A stretch of 8,078 bases of DNA from Methanobacteriota archaeon. Its GTDB lineage: Archaea > Halobacteriota > Methanomicrobia > Methanomicrobiales > Methanoculleaceae. Shown here one piece after another: positions 1-4,916 of this stretch (positions are counted from its first letter, which is position 1; each line of letters opens with the position of its first letter). The notes beneath the pieces are model-generated. The model did not search any database. It worked only from the letters and a program-made list of their open reading frames with translations, and had not been told where the DNA came from. The stretch is taken from assembly GCA_023457135.1 (NCBI GenBank), contig JAEWMO010000105.1, forward strand, positions 1 through 8,078. The letters are read 5' to 3'. A program made the translations under genes and the position numbers.

Positions 1-62
1 ACACTCACCAGCATTACTGCCAGAAGTAGGGGTGATGCCCGCATTCCGGTTTTTCCATTCAT
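1..62 (-). CDS. N-terminus of a secreted or membrane protein (partial, runs off left edge)
   Basis: Only about 20 codons lie in the window. They read MNGKTGMRASPLLLAVML: a positively charged start followed by a hydrophobic run, typical of a signal peptide or N-terminal membrane anchor. The start is supported by a strong ribosome binding site: GGAGG on the minus strand (positions 75-71), 8 bases before the ATG at 62-60. The frame stays open to the edge. The nearest recognisable promoter is the repeated element at 206-306, whose predicted transcript start near 227 implies an unusually long leader of about 165 bases; a closer, unrecognised promoter is possible. Function cannot be told. Seen: start, binding site, hydrophobic stretch. 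Inferred: export. Confidence 0.62.
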   Translation of the reverse strand, partial: MNGKTGMRASPLLLAVMLVS

Positions 63-205
63 GTGTTTTTCCTCCAGTTTCTTTCCCCGGACGCAGAGAC
101 GGCATACTTTCAAGTAGAGAAAGAGCATACGTTCCCTTTGCCTCCGGGCATGCGGGATGTTCACCCATCCGATTTGCTACTGGCCGGGTGGACCTCCCTG
201 CGCTT

Positions 206-306
206 CGGGATACCGGTTCCGGCACCCACATGTGAGAAATCAACGTTCTGCTATAAACGATTTCTGTCGATCCTCTCTACACGTTGAGGCTGTTCGATCC
301 ATTTTG
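206..306 (-). promoter_or_regulatory. Repeated promoter/operator element, copy R1
   Basis: Read on the minus strand, this stretch holds GATC (299-296), CGTGTAGA (283-276), a TATA box TTTATA (257-252), a dyad AGAA-N7-TTCT (249-235) and a block GGTGCCGGAACCG (from 226). The spacings 16, 26 and 31 between block starts equal those of copy R4 at 3215-3327, and the first two equal those of copy R5 at 4210-4320. Taking the TATA box to begin near -30, transcription would start near 227, so the dyad lies between TATA box and start, where a bound repressor would block initiation. It faces the partial secreted gene at 1-62. Repetition and spacing are seen; promoter activity and the operator role are inferred. 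Confidence 0.65.
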
Positions 307-548
307 CTTCCGAAAACATCCCGCAGTCGACCGGGAACTCACACTGCGCCGACCGATAATAAACCCCCCGCGGCAAAGGAAAAATCGATATCGGATATCA
401 TGTCTCCGTCACGGACACCCATTTTGCGGGAGGGCCCGGCACCAACGCCCACCCTGCGTGACAGACTTTCTCCGCCATTGCTCGACACTGATTCCTGGGC
501 GGCCAGTCTGCCCCCAACCAGAGAACGTGTAGAGAGGATCGACAGAAA
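261..548. repeat. Perfect 25-bp inverted repeat (261-285 / 524-548)
   Basis: Positions 261-285 are the exact reverse complement of 524-548. Each arm includes CGTGTAGAGAGGATCGAC and similarity stops sharply at both ends. The arms form the upstream halves of promoter-like elements R1 (facing left) and R2 (facing right), so the arrangement looks like two outward-facing promoters with 238 bases between. A miniature inverted-repeat element is an alternative, but no flanking target duplication was found, and related sequences elsewhere in the window sit in promoter position without a partner arm. Confidence 0.8.
286..523. other. Gene-free stretch between the inverted repeat arms
   Basis: No convincing gene was found on either strand. 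The open frames crossing it (for example 157-558 plus and 339-761 minus) have shadow-like composition rich in Pro, Arg and Ser, no recognisable domain and no good ribosome binding site. The stretch looks less GC-rich than the right part of the window and contains a short repeat-rich spot around 387-399 (GATATC twice, six bases plus one apart). It may be decayed or purely regulatory DNA. Confidence 0.5.
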
Positions 549-577
549 ACTTAAGTGAAGGTATTTGAGAAGTTTTC
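524..577 (+). promoter_or_regulatory. Promoter-like element, partial copy R2, upstream of the secreted protein gene
   Basis: CGTGTAGA at 526-533 and the following GATCGACAGAAA match copy R1 exactly. At the spacing where the other copies have TTTATA there is only TTAAGT (551-556), and the ACGTTGA dyad is missing. Instead an 8-bp inverted repeat, GAAAACTT (545-552) and AAGTTTTC (570-577), brackets the region. If TTAAGT works as the TATA box, transcription starts near 581, giving an almost leaderless mRNA for the gene at 585. The copy therefore keeps the upstream block but has a different core. Promoter activity is inferred. Confidence 0.45.
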
Positions 578-584
578 CTGTGGT

Positions 585-1022
585 ATGATGACATACAACC
601 GCATCTTTACACTGATGCTTGCACTGATCCTGATTGTGTCGCCGGCTTTTGCCGGGGGCAGCGAATTTGACGTGAACACCACTCCGGGAGAGGATACCCC
701 GGCAAGCGACGCCGGGATCTGTGCTTTTTACCTCATACAGCAGGGGGAGACAAACCACCACAGCGCATATGTGCCTCCCGGAAGCTCAACGCTGTTTGTG
801 AACCTGGACTGGTTCATCCCCCAGCAATCGTTGACGCTGAAGATCATCTCGCCGAGCGGAAGCACGTACGCCTACTACCACGATATCGATCTCGACGGTT
901 ACAAGAACGCACAGATCCGCACGTGGATCCCCTCGCCAGAGGCCGGAACGTGGCAGTTCCAGGTTTACGGGGAATCAGTCCGAGACACACAGAATTATTC
1001 TTTTGAAGCCAAAGCGGAATAA
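585..1022 (+). CDS. Small secreted beta-rich protein, possibly PPC-like
   Basis: A 145-residue protein with a clear signal peptide: MMTYNRIF, then a hydrophobic run to residue 20, with likely cleavage after SPAFA at residue 23. The mature part of about 120 residues has no further membrane segment and looks beta-rich: LTLKIISPSGSTYAYY (83-98) and GTWQFQVYGESV (121-132). This wording resembles the bacterial pre-peptidase C-terminal (PPC) or P-domain sandwich, often found in secreted archaeal proteins; the match is by eye and weak. One Cys (46) is present. A GTG at 555 would add ten residues before the signal peptide and is disfavoured; ATG 588 is the other choice. No clear ribosome binding site is visible, consistent with a near-leaderless mRNA. 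The next gene, a membrane regulator, begins 40 bases downstream, so this may be a sensory partner. Confidence 0.8.
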   Translation: MMTYNRIFTLMLALILIVSPAFAGGSEFDVNTTPGEDTPASDAGICAFYLIQQGETNHHSAYVPPGSSTLFVNLDWFIPQQSLTLKIISPSGSTYAYYHDIDLDGYKNAQIRTWIPSPEAGTWQFQVYGESVRDTQNYSFEAKAE

Positions 1023-1030
1023 ACCGCATC

Positions 1031-1041
1031 TTTTTTATATT
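1031..1041 (+). promoter_or_regulatory. T-run doubling as TATA box for the downstream regulator
   Basis: The run TTTTTTATATT lies just after the stop of the secreted protein gene and about 30 bases before ATG 1063. With a TATA box starting near 1034, transcription would begin at or next to that ATG, giving a leaderless mRNA; no ribosome binding site precedes it. The same T-run may also act as the oligo-T termination signal of the upstream gene, as is known for archaeal polymerase. Both roles are inferred. Confidence 0.55.
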
Positions 1042-1062
1042 CATGGCCACCTGATCCTCTTA

Positions 1063-1797
1063 ATGTTGAATCAATCCCTCTCGAGGACCGTGTTACTCCT
1101 CACCGTCCTCATGCTGCTGTTCCCCCCAGGGAGCGCTGCTCCCACCGTTCTCGGCGAGGGAGAATTTCCGGAGTTGGTTCCAGACGATGCAACCCTGGTA
1201 TACACCTGGAACGTGCCCCTTAAGCTGCTCCTGCTTGACTTCGTCTTCATGACCGCACCCCTGCTCTTCCTCCCGGTCCAGATCCTTATAACGGCAGCTG
1301 CATGGTTCTGCCTCGGTCATAGAAGGATCTCCCGGAAGAACGCTCTCGAACACGATACCCGCTGTGCGGCGTATCTCTGCATCCGGGAGAATCCAGGGAT
1401 CAATCACTCCTCCCTCTCCCGCAGGCTGGGGATTAACGCCGGAACCCTCCGATACCACCTTGCAGCCCTCTGTGAGACGAGGAAGATACGATCAGAACAC
1501 ACTCACGGACTCCTGCGATATTATGCGAACGGCAGGGCGGCCGGTGAGGGAGAGGGCTATCCCCTCAACGGGACACGGAGACGGATACTCGATCTCCTCG
1601 CACAGGACCCGGGAATGACACGGAAAGAACTCGCATCCGCGCTCGATATCGCCGGTGCATCGGTGACCTGGCATATGACCCAGCTCATCTGGGAAGGAGC
1701 CGTACGGAGCGAGAAGGACGGAAGGATGGTACACTATTTCCCCCAGCAGGATGTTCTCCAATATCCGGCGGATAGAGGCGCGAACGCAACCAGCTAG
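1063..1797 (+). CDS. Membrane-anchored regulator with two winged-helix domains
   Basis: A 244-residue protein with two hydrophobic segments (about 9-25 and 54-84) around a roughly 28-residue outward loop (GEGEFPELVPDDATLVYTWN), then a charged cytoplasmic part with two winged-helix DNA-binding domains. The first (about 97-157) has a helix-turn-helix around INHSSLSRRLGINAGTLRYH; the second (about 171-227) around RKELASALDIAGASVTWHM. Each is followed by a wing ending in an aromatic (RYY, VHYF), as in archaeal ArsR/MarR-like regulators. Paired membrane-tethered winged helices are a known architecture in methanogens, thought to carry envelope signals straight to DNA. An upstream TTG at 1003 would overlap the previous gene; ATG 1063 is preferred because the signal anchor begins there and a TATA box is placed for a leaderless start. 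The adjoining secreted protein is a plausible partner. Target genes are unknown. Confidence 0.85.
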   Translation: MLNQSLSRTVLLLTVLMLLFPPGSAAPTVLGEGEFPELVPDDATLVYTWNVPLKLLLLDFVFMTAPLLFLPVQILITAAAWFCLGHRRISRKNALEHDTRCAAYLCIRENPGINHSSLSRRLGINAGTLRYHLAALCETRKIRSEHTHGLLRYYANGRAAGEGEGYPLNGTRRRILDLLAQDPGMTRKELASALDIAGASVTWHMTQLIWEGAVRSEKDGRMVHYFPQQDVLQYPADRGANATS

Positions 1798-1804
1798 GGC
1801 TTCG

Positions 1805-1876
1805 TCACCCCGGGGCCGGGTGAACAATCCGGGGGCGTTTGTGTCGGAGACGATGAGTGAGCCCCGGCTTTGCCGG
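1805..1876. terminator. Hairpins between two convergent genes
   Basis: The gap 1798-1899 separates convergent genes. It holds TCACCC-N7-GGGTGA (1805-1823) and CCGGC-TTT-GCCGG (1864-1876). Neither is followed by a clear T-run, so intrinsic termination is only a possibility; the hairpins may instead shield the 3' ends of the two mRNAs. No gene is visible in the gap. Confidence 0.3.
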
Positions 1877-1899
1877 TCCCGGACGCTGCCCGACCTGCA

Positions 1900-2589
1900 C
1901 TACCCATAGACCACGGACTCAGCCGCCGCGATATCCTGCCGCGTGAATGTAATCATACAGTCGGGGAGTTCTCCCGCGGACGACGGGGGTTCCGTGTCAT
2001 GGTGCGGGGTGAGCGTGATGGTGTACCAGTACGCGTCCGGGCCGAACGTCACCTCTTTCACCGGGTGGAACATCCCGTTCGAGATCTCGTAGAGCCTCCC
2101 CCGGGTCTCGTCATATTGATCCCCGTACGCGTTCACGCTCGCGAGCAGCGTCATACCCCGGTCCCGGAAGGGGATATCCTCCAGAACGATAGCGTCGACC
2201 TCCCGTAAGAGGGCAAGGGGATGTACCCCCTGCACAGAGTAGTCAAACTTCTGCGATTTGACGGTCACGGTTCCGCCCGGTCCCACATACGCTTCGTACG
2301 CGTGCTGTTCGCCGTCCTCCTCCCCGTAGAAGAAGAGCCATATTACCCGGACCGCACCGTCTCCAGCGATGTTGGTCTCCAGTCGCAACAGTGTCGCCGA
2401 CTCGTTCTCGACACCGGTCTCCCCGACGGCGATCTCCCAGAGGTCCAGGACGGCCGGATGGTACGCCGGAGATGCCAGGCGAGTCGTATTCTCGATACGG
2501 GTAACCTCCGGGCTCTCCGGCAGGACGAAGAAGTGCAGGCAAGCATAGACGATCGCTATCCCCACGATAACGACGAGGATCGGTCTCAT
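1900..2589 (-). CDS. Membrane-anchored protein of unknown function
   Basis: A 229-residue protein with one N-terminal hydrophobic segment (residues 3-22), so either anchored or secreted, followed by a soluble acidic domain of about 200 residues that should lie outside the cell. The soluble part has alternating hydrophobic and charged residues suggesting beta structure (for example TLLRLETNIAGDGAVRVIWL, then TVTVKSQKF) and no motif I recognise. A Cys occurs in the anchor (17) and another near the end (PDCMITF). The start ATG at 2589-2587 has a weak GGAG about 11 bases upstream. The gene stands alone: it is convergent with the winged-helix regulator and divergent from the small membrane protein at 2868. 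A real gene is supported by length, the N-terminal anchor and balanced composition. Function is unknown. Confidence 0.75.
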   Translation of the reverse strand: MRPILVVIVGIAIVYACLHFFVLPESPEVTRIENTTRLASPAYHPAVLDLWEIAVGETGVENESATLLRLETNIAGDGAVRVIWLFFYGEEDGEQHAYEAYVGPGGTVTVKSQKFDYSVQGVHPLALLREVDAIVLEDIPFRDRGMTLLASVNAYGDQYDETRGRLYEISNGMFHPVKEVTFGPDAYWYTITLTPHHDTEPPSSAGELPDCMITFTRQDIAAAESVVYG

Positions 2590-2751
2590 GATCCGGGGTT
2601 CTCCAGGCCGGCGGAACGCATGCGGCTTAGACTACTATGGGGCCGGCCGGCCTTGAAGTTTCCGAAACGGGGGCGCGTTCCGACCGAAGGATCGCCCCAC
2701 CCCGCGGCTCCTTCAGGTGAGAATCCGGCCGGGCAGTCCCGATGAGCAGGT

Positions 2752-2800
2752 ACACGTCACCGAAGAGATATATAGCAAAACGTTGAGTTTTCACGCACGA
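2752..2800 (+). promoter_or_regulatory. Repeated promoter/operator element, copy R3 (core only)
   Basis: A TATA box TATATA (2769-2774) is followed at the usual place by AAAACGTTGAGTTTTCACGCA, with arms AAAA (2777-2780) and TTTT (2788-2791). Compared with copies R1 and R5, the G-C pair of the stem is replaced by A-T, so pairing is kept. The upstream CGTGTAGA is absent at the usual spacing. Predicted transcription start is near 2799, giving a leader of about 70 bases for the gene at 2868. The leader holds a GGGGAGGTG (2819-2827) too far from any start codon to serve it. Promoter and operator roles are inferred. Confidence 0.6.
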
Positions 2801-2867
2801 ACACCCGTCGCGGGACCAGGGGAGGTGTCCGGCCGCGGTCGGCACCCGGGTCCGCTTCATGATGCCT

Positions 2868-3068
2868 ATGCGCTGCAACTACCTCTCGAATCTCTGGAAA
2901 CTGCTCTACGTCCTTGCCGTGGTCGTGCTCGGCGTTAACTTCTACAGAGACTACGTCCTGGACAGCCATGTCGGCTCCCTCGAACGGTGGCTGTTCTTTA
3001 TTCTGCTCTTCGGCAGCCTCATCGTGAGGTTTGCAGGCGAACGGTGCAGCAGGAACCGGTCGGGCTGA
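2868..3068 (+). CDS. Small two-helix membrane protein, paralogue 1
   Basis: A 66-residue protein with two hydrophobic segments (about 9-26 and 41-56) joined by a short polar loop and ending in a basic tail. It is a clear paralogue of the protein at 3936-4136: the two align without gaps over 66 residues with 39 identities, including CNYLS-LWKLL, VNFY-D-VL, RWLF, LLF-SLIV and a C-terminal RC. Both keep a Cys at residue 3 and another at residue 60, which would lie on the same side of the membrane. In-frame ATGs at 2859 and 2862 are alternative starts; 2868 is chosen because it matches the ATG of the paralogue. No clear ribosome binding site precedes it. It stands alone behind promoter copy R3. 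The family is not one I recognise. Confidence 0.78.
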   Translation: MRCNYLSNLWKLLYVLAVVVLGVNFYRDYVLDSHVGSLERWLFFILLFGSLIVRFAGERCSRNRSG

Positions 3069-3214
3069 TCGTTGTGCCGGCAAAGTCCGACAGCCAGCAC
3101 AGCTCCAGTGGTCCTGGCAGGGGTTCAGCCTGAATGCGCGATGCTCCATCGGGACGAACGGGCTCCTTTCATCACCGAACCATGACCCGCACGCCCCCAA
3201 TCAGCAGACCGCGG
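3069..3214 (+). other. Gene-free spacer after paralogue 1
   Basis: Apart from the duplicated 3' flank at its start, this stretch holds no gene I can support. Open frames on both strands here are short, begin without ribosome binding sites and have shadow composition. It is longer than the equivalent spacer after paralogue 2 and shows no clear homology to it in the middle. No clear T-run terminator is visible. Confidence 0.45.
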
Positions 3215-3327
3215 CCCGCCCCGGGAGCAGAAGCGATCGAAGCGGTTCGCCGTGTAGAGGGCCACGAGAGAGATCATTTATAGGAGGACGTCGACCTCTC
3301 CCGCACAGGTACCGGAGCCGTATCCCG
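3215..3327 (+). promoter_or_regulatory. Repeated promoter/operator element, copy R4
   Basis: Blocks in order: CCGGG (3221), CAGAA (3228), GATC (3235), CGTGTAGA (3251), TATA box TTTATA (3277), dyad GAGG-ACGTCGA-CCTC (3284-3298) and GGTACCGGAGCCGTATCCCG (3308-3327). All spacings from CCGGG to the TATA box equal those in R5, and all spacings from GATC to the final block equal those in R1. The dyad is shifted a little from that of R1 and R5 but keeps self-complementarity. Predicted transcription start is near 3307, about 55 bases before the start of the Yip1-like gene. The blocks are seen; regulation is inferred. Confidence 0.7.
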
Positions 3328-3362
3328 GCCTCGGCCCGCCGCCGTCTGCGAGAGGAGGGAAC

Positions 3363-3923
3363 ATGCCGACAGGAATACCATCGGGAACCACCCTGGCCGG
3401 CCCCCGGCGATTCTTCGAGCAACTCAACGAGAGATCGTTACGGGATGACCTGGTCTTCTACTTCACGATCGTCATAGCCGCATCGCTCCTGTTCATGCTG
3501 GCACCTCTCATCATGGGGTCGTACCCGGGGAGTGAACCCATGGCCGGCGGGCTGCACCGGGCCTGGTTCATCGTAGCCGGCACCCTGATCGTCCTGGTGC
3601 AGGGCCTGATAACCGGGAGCGTCGCCCTCCTCGCCGTCAGCCTCGTCGAGCACTTCTTCCTGCTCTTCGTCGACGTCCACCGTGAGTTTGAGCAGACGAT
3701 GAAATCGGTGGTCTATGCCCTGTCGCCGTTCATCCTCTTCTCCTGGGCAGTCGTCCTGAAGGTCCCGTTTGCCGGCCCGCTGCTCCTCGCCTGGTTCTGC
3801 CTGACGACCTACTTCGGCGTATGGATATTTCACGAGAAGTCAAAGGACCGGGCTATCTTCGTCGCTCTGGCAACCGGTGCGGTCCTCGCGTATTATCTCC
3901 ATCGCGTGGTAGGGATCGGATAA
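3363..3923 (+). CDS. Yip1-like multi-helix membrane protein
   Basis: A 186-residue protein with a polar N-terminus and about five or six membrane segments (roughly 30-51, 68-88, 87-103, 117-133, 137-155, 164-180). The N-terminal GPRRFFEQLNERSLRDDLVF before the first helix, and the stretch FEQTMKSVVYALSPFILFSW, fit the pattern of prokaryotic Yip1-domain proteins: a short amphipathic lead, then a conserved Y-A-SP segment. Members are common in archaea; their function is poorly known, and a role in membrane organisation or transport is only guessed. A strong ribosome binding site GGAGGG (3354-3359) fixes the start. The gene lies behind promoter R4, and the small protein paralogue follows 12 bases after its stop, so the two are probably co-transcribed. 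The family call is by eye. Confidence 0.72.
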   Translation: MPTGIPSGTTLAGPRRFFEQLNERSLRDDLVFYFTIVIAASLLFMLAPLIMGSYPGSEPMAGGLHRAWFIVAGTLIVLVQGLITGSVALLAVSLVEHFFLLFVDVHREFEQTMKSVVYALSPFILFSWAVVLKVPFAGPLLLAWFCLTTYFGVWIFHEKSKDRAIFVALATGAVLAYYLHRVVGIG

Positions 3924-3935
3924 CCGGTGGCGATC

Positions 3936-4136
3936 ATGAACTGCAACTACCTGTCGCTCCTGTGGAAACTACTCCTCGCCCTTGCCGCAGTCGTCCTCGC
4001 GGTCAACTTCTACCAGGATATCGTCCTGCACGGCCGGCCTGATGCCCTCATCCGGTGGCTGTTTCCCGTCCTGCTCTTCAGCAGCCTCATCGTGCAGATT
4101 GCAAGCAGGCGATGCCGGAAGAAGCAGCCGGGCTGA
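3936..4136 (+). CDS. Small two-helix membrane protein, paralogue 2
   Basis: A 66-residue protein with two hydrophobic segments and a basic end (RRCRKKQPG), the paralogue of 2868-3068. Cys 3 and Cys 60 are conserved, and both helices are better conserved than the loop HGRPDALI. The ATG at 3936 has GGTGG (3926-3930) five bases upstream, complementary to the CACC of the 16S rRNA tail; an in-frame GTG at 3927 is the alternative. It lies directly after the Yip1-like gene and has no promoter of its own, so it is probably translated from the same mRNA. The two could act together, for example the small protein as an accessory subunit, but nothing in the sequence proves this. Confidence 0.8.
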   Translation: MNCNYLSLLWKLLLALAAVVLAVNFYQDIVLHGRPDALIRWLFPVLLFSSLIVQIASRRCRKKQPG

Positions 4137-4209
4137 CCGTTGTGCCGTGGAAGATCCCTTCTACCGCCGGCTGACATCCCGGCCCTTCGGCCTCCCGGAG
4201 AGATGACCA

Positions 4210-4320
4210 CCCGCTCCGGGGACAGAATGGATCAAGGCGCTCCGACGTGTAGACGATCGTGACAGAGATCGTTTATAGGAGAACGTTGACTTCTCACGCA
4301 GGGCTACAGGGCGAGCCCCG
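4210..4320 (+). promoter_or_regulatory. Repeated promoter/operator element, copy R5
   Basis: Blocks: CCGGG (4216), CAGAA (4223), GATC (4230), CGTGTAGA (4246), TATA box TTTATA (4272) and the best dyad of the set, GAGAA-CGTTGAC-TTCTC (4279-4295), followed by ACGCA. Spacings match R4 over the whole upstream half. Predicted transcription start is near 4302, about 42 bases before the ATG at 4344. The block after the start (GGCTACAGG) only loosely resembles that of R1 and R4. A GGCC-CTTC-GGCC hairpin at 4181-4192 just upstream may end the preceding transcript; this is weak. Confidence 0.7.
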
Positions 4321-4343
4321 CCCCCGGTCCATGGCGTGGTGCA

Positions 4344-4916
4344 ATGCGAGATACCGCCATTCCTTCCCGGCGCCGGCTTTCTCCGGCAATCCCGCCGCTC
4401 GTTGCGGCCGCGGTGTGCATAGCCTGGGCGCTTGTCGCGGTGACCGTCTCCGGGACCCCGGGACCGGCGCCGCCGTCCGTCCTCCCCGTCTTCATCCTCG
4501 CGACCGTCACCCTTGCCGTCGCAGGGGCCGCAACACCGCTTCCGCTCATCGCGGGCGCCGTCCCGGTCCGGAAGGAGAGGCAGGCGGTGCTCCTCGCCGT
4601 CGCAGCCTCGACCCCGTTCGTCGTCGCCCTCCTGATAAACCCGCACCGGTGGCCGGGGGGGCCCGCCCCCCTCATCGCGGAGAGGGTGCCGGTCTTCGGG
4701 TGGCTCTTCGACGGGATCATGAACGTCCTCCCGCTCGCGGCGGAGACCCCCGCCTACAGGTTGATCTTCTCCATCTTCACGGATTTCGGGTTCTACCTCG
4801 AGTGCGTGCTCGCAGCGACGGTCATCTACTGTCTTCTCCGGCTGATCGCCGCCCTCGACCCGGGGGCACGGGGAGCCACGCGAACATCTCAGACAAACGC
4901 CAGATACAGGAAATAG
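4344..4916 (+). CDS. Multi-helix membrane protein of unknown function
   Basis: A 190-residue, Ala/Pro/Val-rich protein with about four hydrophobic segments (about 16-36, 45-73, 80-98, 139-169) and a basic polar tail (GARGATRTSQTNARYRK). I recognise no family. A polar stretch INPHRWPGG (98-106) lies between the third and fourth segments, with a further semi-hydrophobic part around 115-132. Cysteines at 25, 154 and 163 are within or near helices. The ATG at 4344 is preceded almost directly by GGTG (4338-4341), a weak ribosome binding site. It stands behind promoter R5, downstream of the paralogue 2 gene. Its last 28 bases overlap, tail to tail, the end of the CcdA-like gene on the other strand. 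That it is a gene is supported by alternating hydrophobic segments and its own promoter. Confidence 0.7.
   Translation: MRDTAIPSRRRLSPAIPPLVAAAVCIAWALVAVTVSGTPGPAPPSVLPVFILATVTLAVAGAATPLPLIAGAVPVRKERQAVLLAVAASTPFVVALLINPHRWPGGPAPLIAERVPVFGWLFDGIMNVLPLAAETPAYRLIFSIFTDFGFYLECVLAATVIYCLLRLIAALDPGARGATRTSQTNARYRK

Larger units (their letters stand above)
3061..4147 (+). repeat. Duplicated stop-codon region of the two paralogues (3061-3079 / 4129-4147)
   Basis: The end of both small-protein genes and the first bases after the stop are nearly identical: CGGGCTGA-Y-CGTTGTGCCG, 18 of 19 matching. This untranslated match, together with the similar promoter elements R4 and R5 that follow each gene, indicates that gene, 3' flank and following promoter were duplicated as one unit rather than arising independently. 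The start and end given span both copies. Confidence 0.65.

Noticed and set aside
1..231. A minus-strand frame open from an ATG at 231, right at the predicted start of promoter R1 (possible leaderless gene)
   Set aside because: Its translation (MWVPEPVSRSAGR and on) lacks hydrophobic segments or a domain, and it competes with the start at 62, which has a strong ribosome binding site and a signal peptide. It cannot be fully excluded without the sequence to the left.
157..558. A 133-codon plus-strand frame in the left intergenic region
   Set aside because: It has no ribosome binding site, a shadow-like Pro/Arg/Ser-rich composition, and it runs across both inverted repeat arms and the promoter region.
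2639..2652. Palindromic run of GGCC units
   Set aside because: It is short, common in GC-rich DNA, and not placed clearly with respect to a promoter or gene end.
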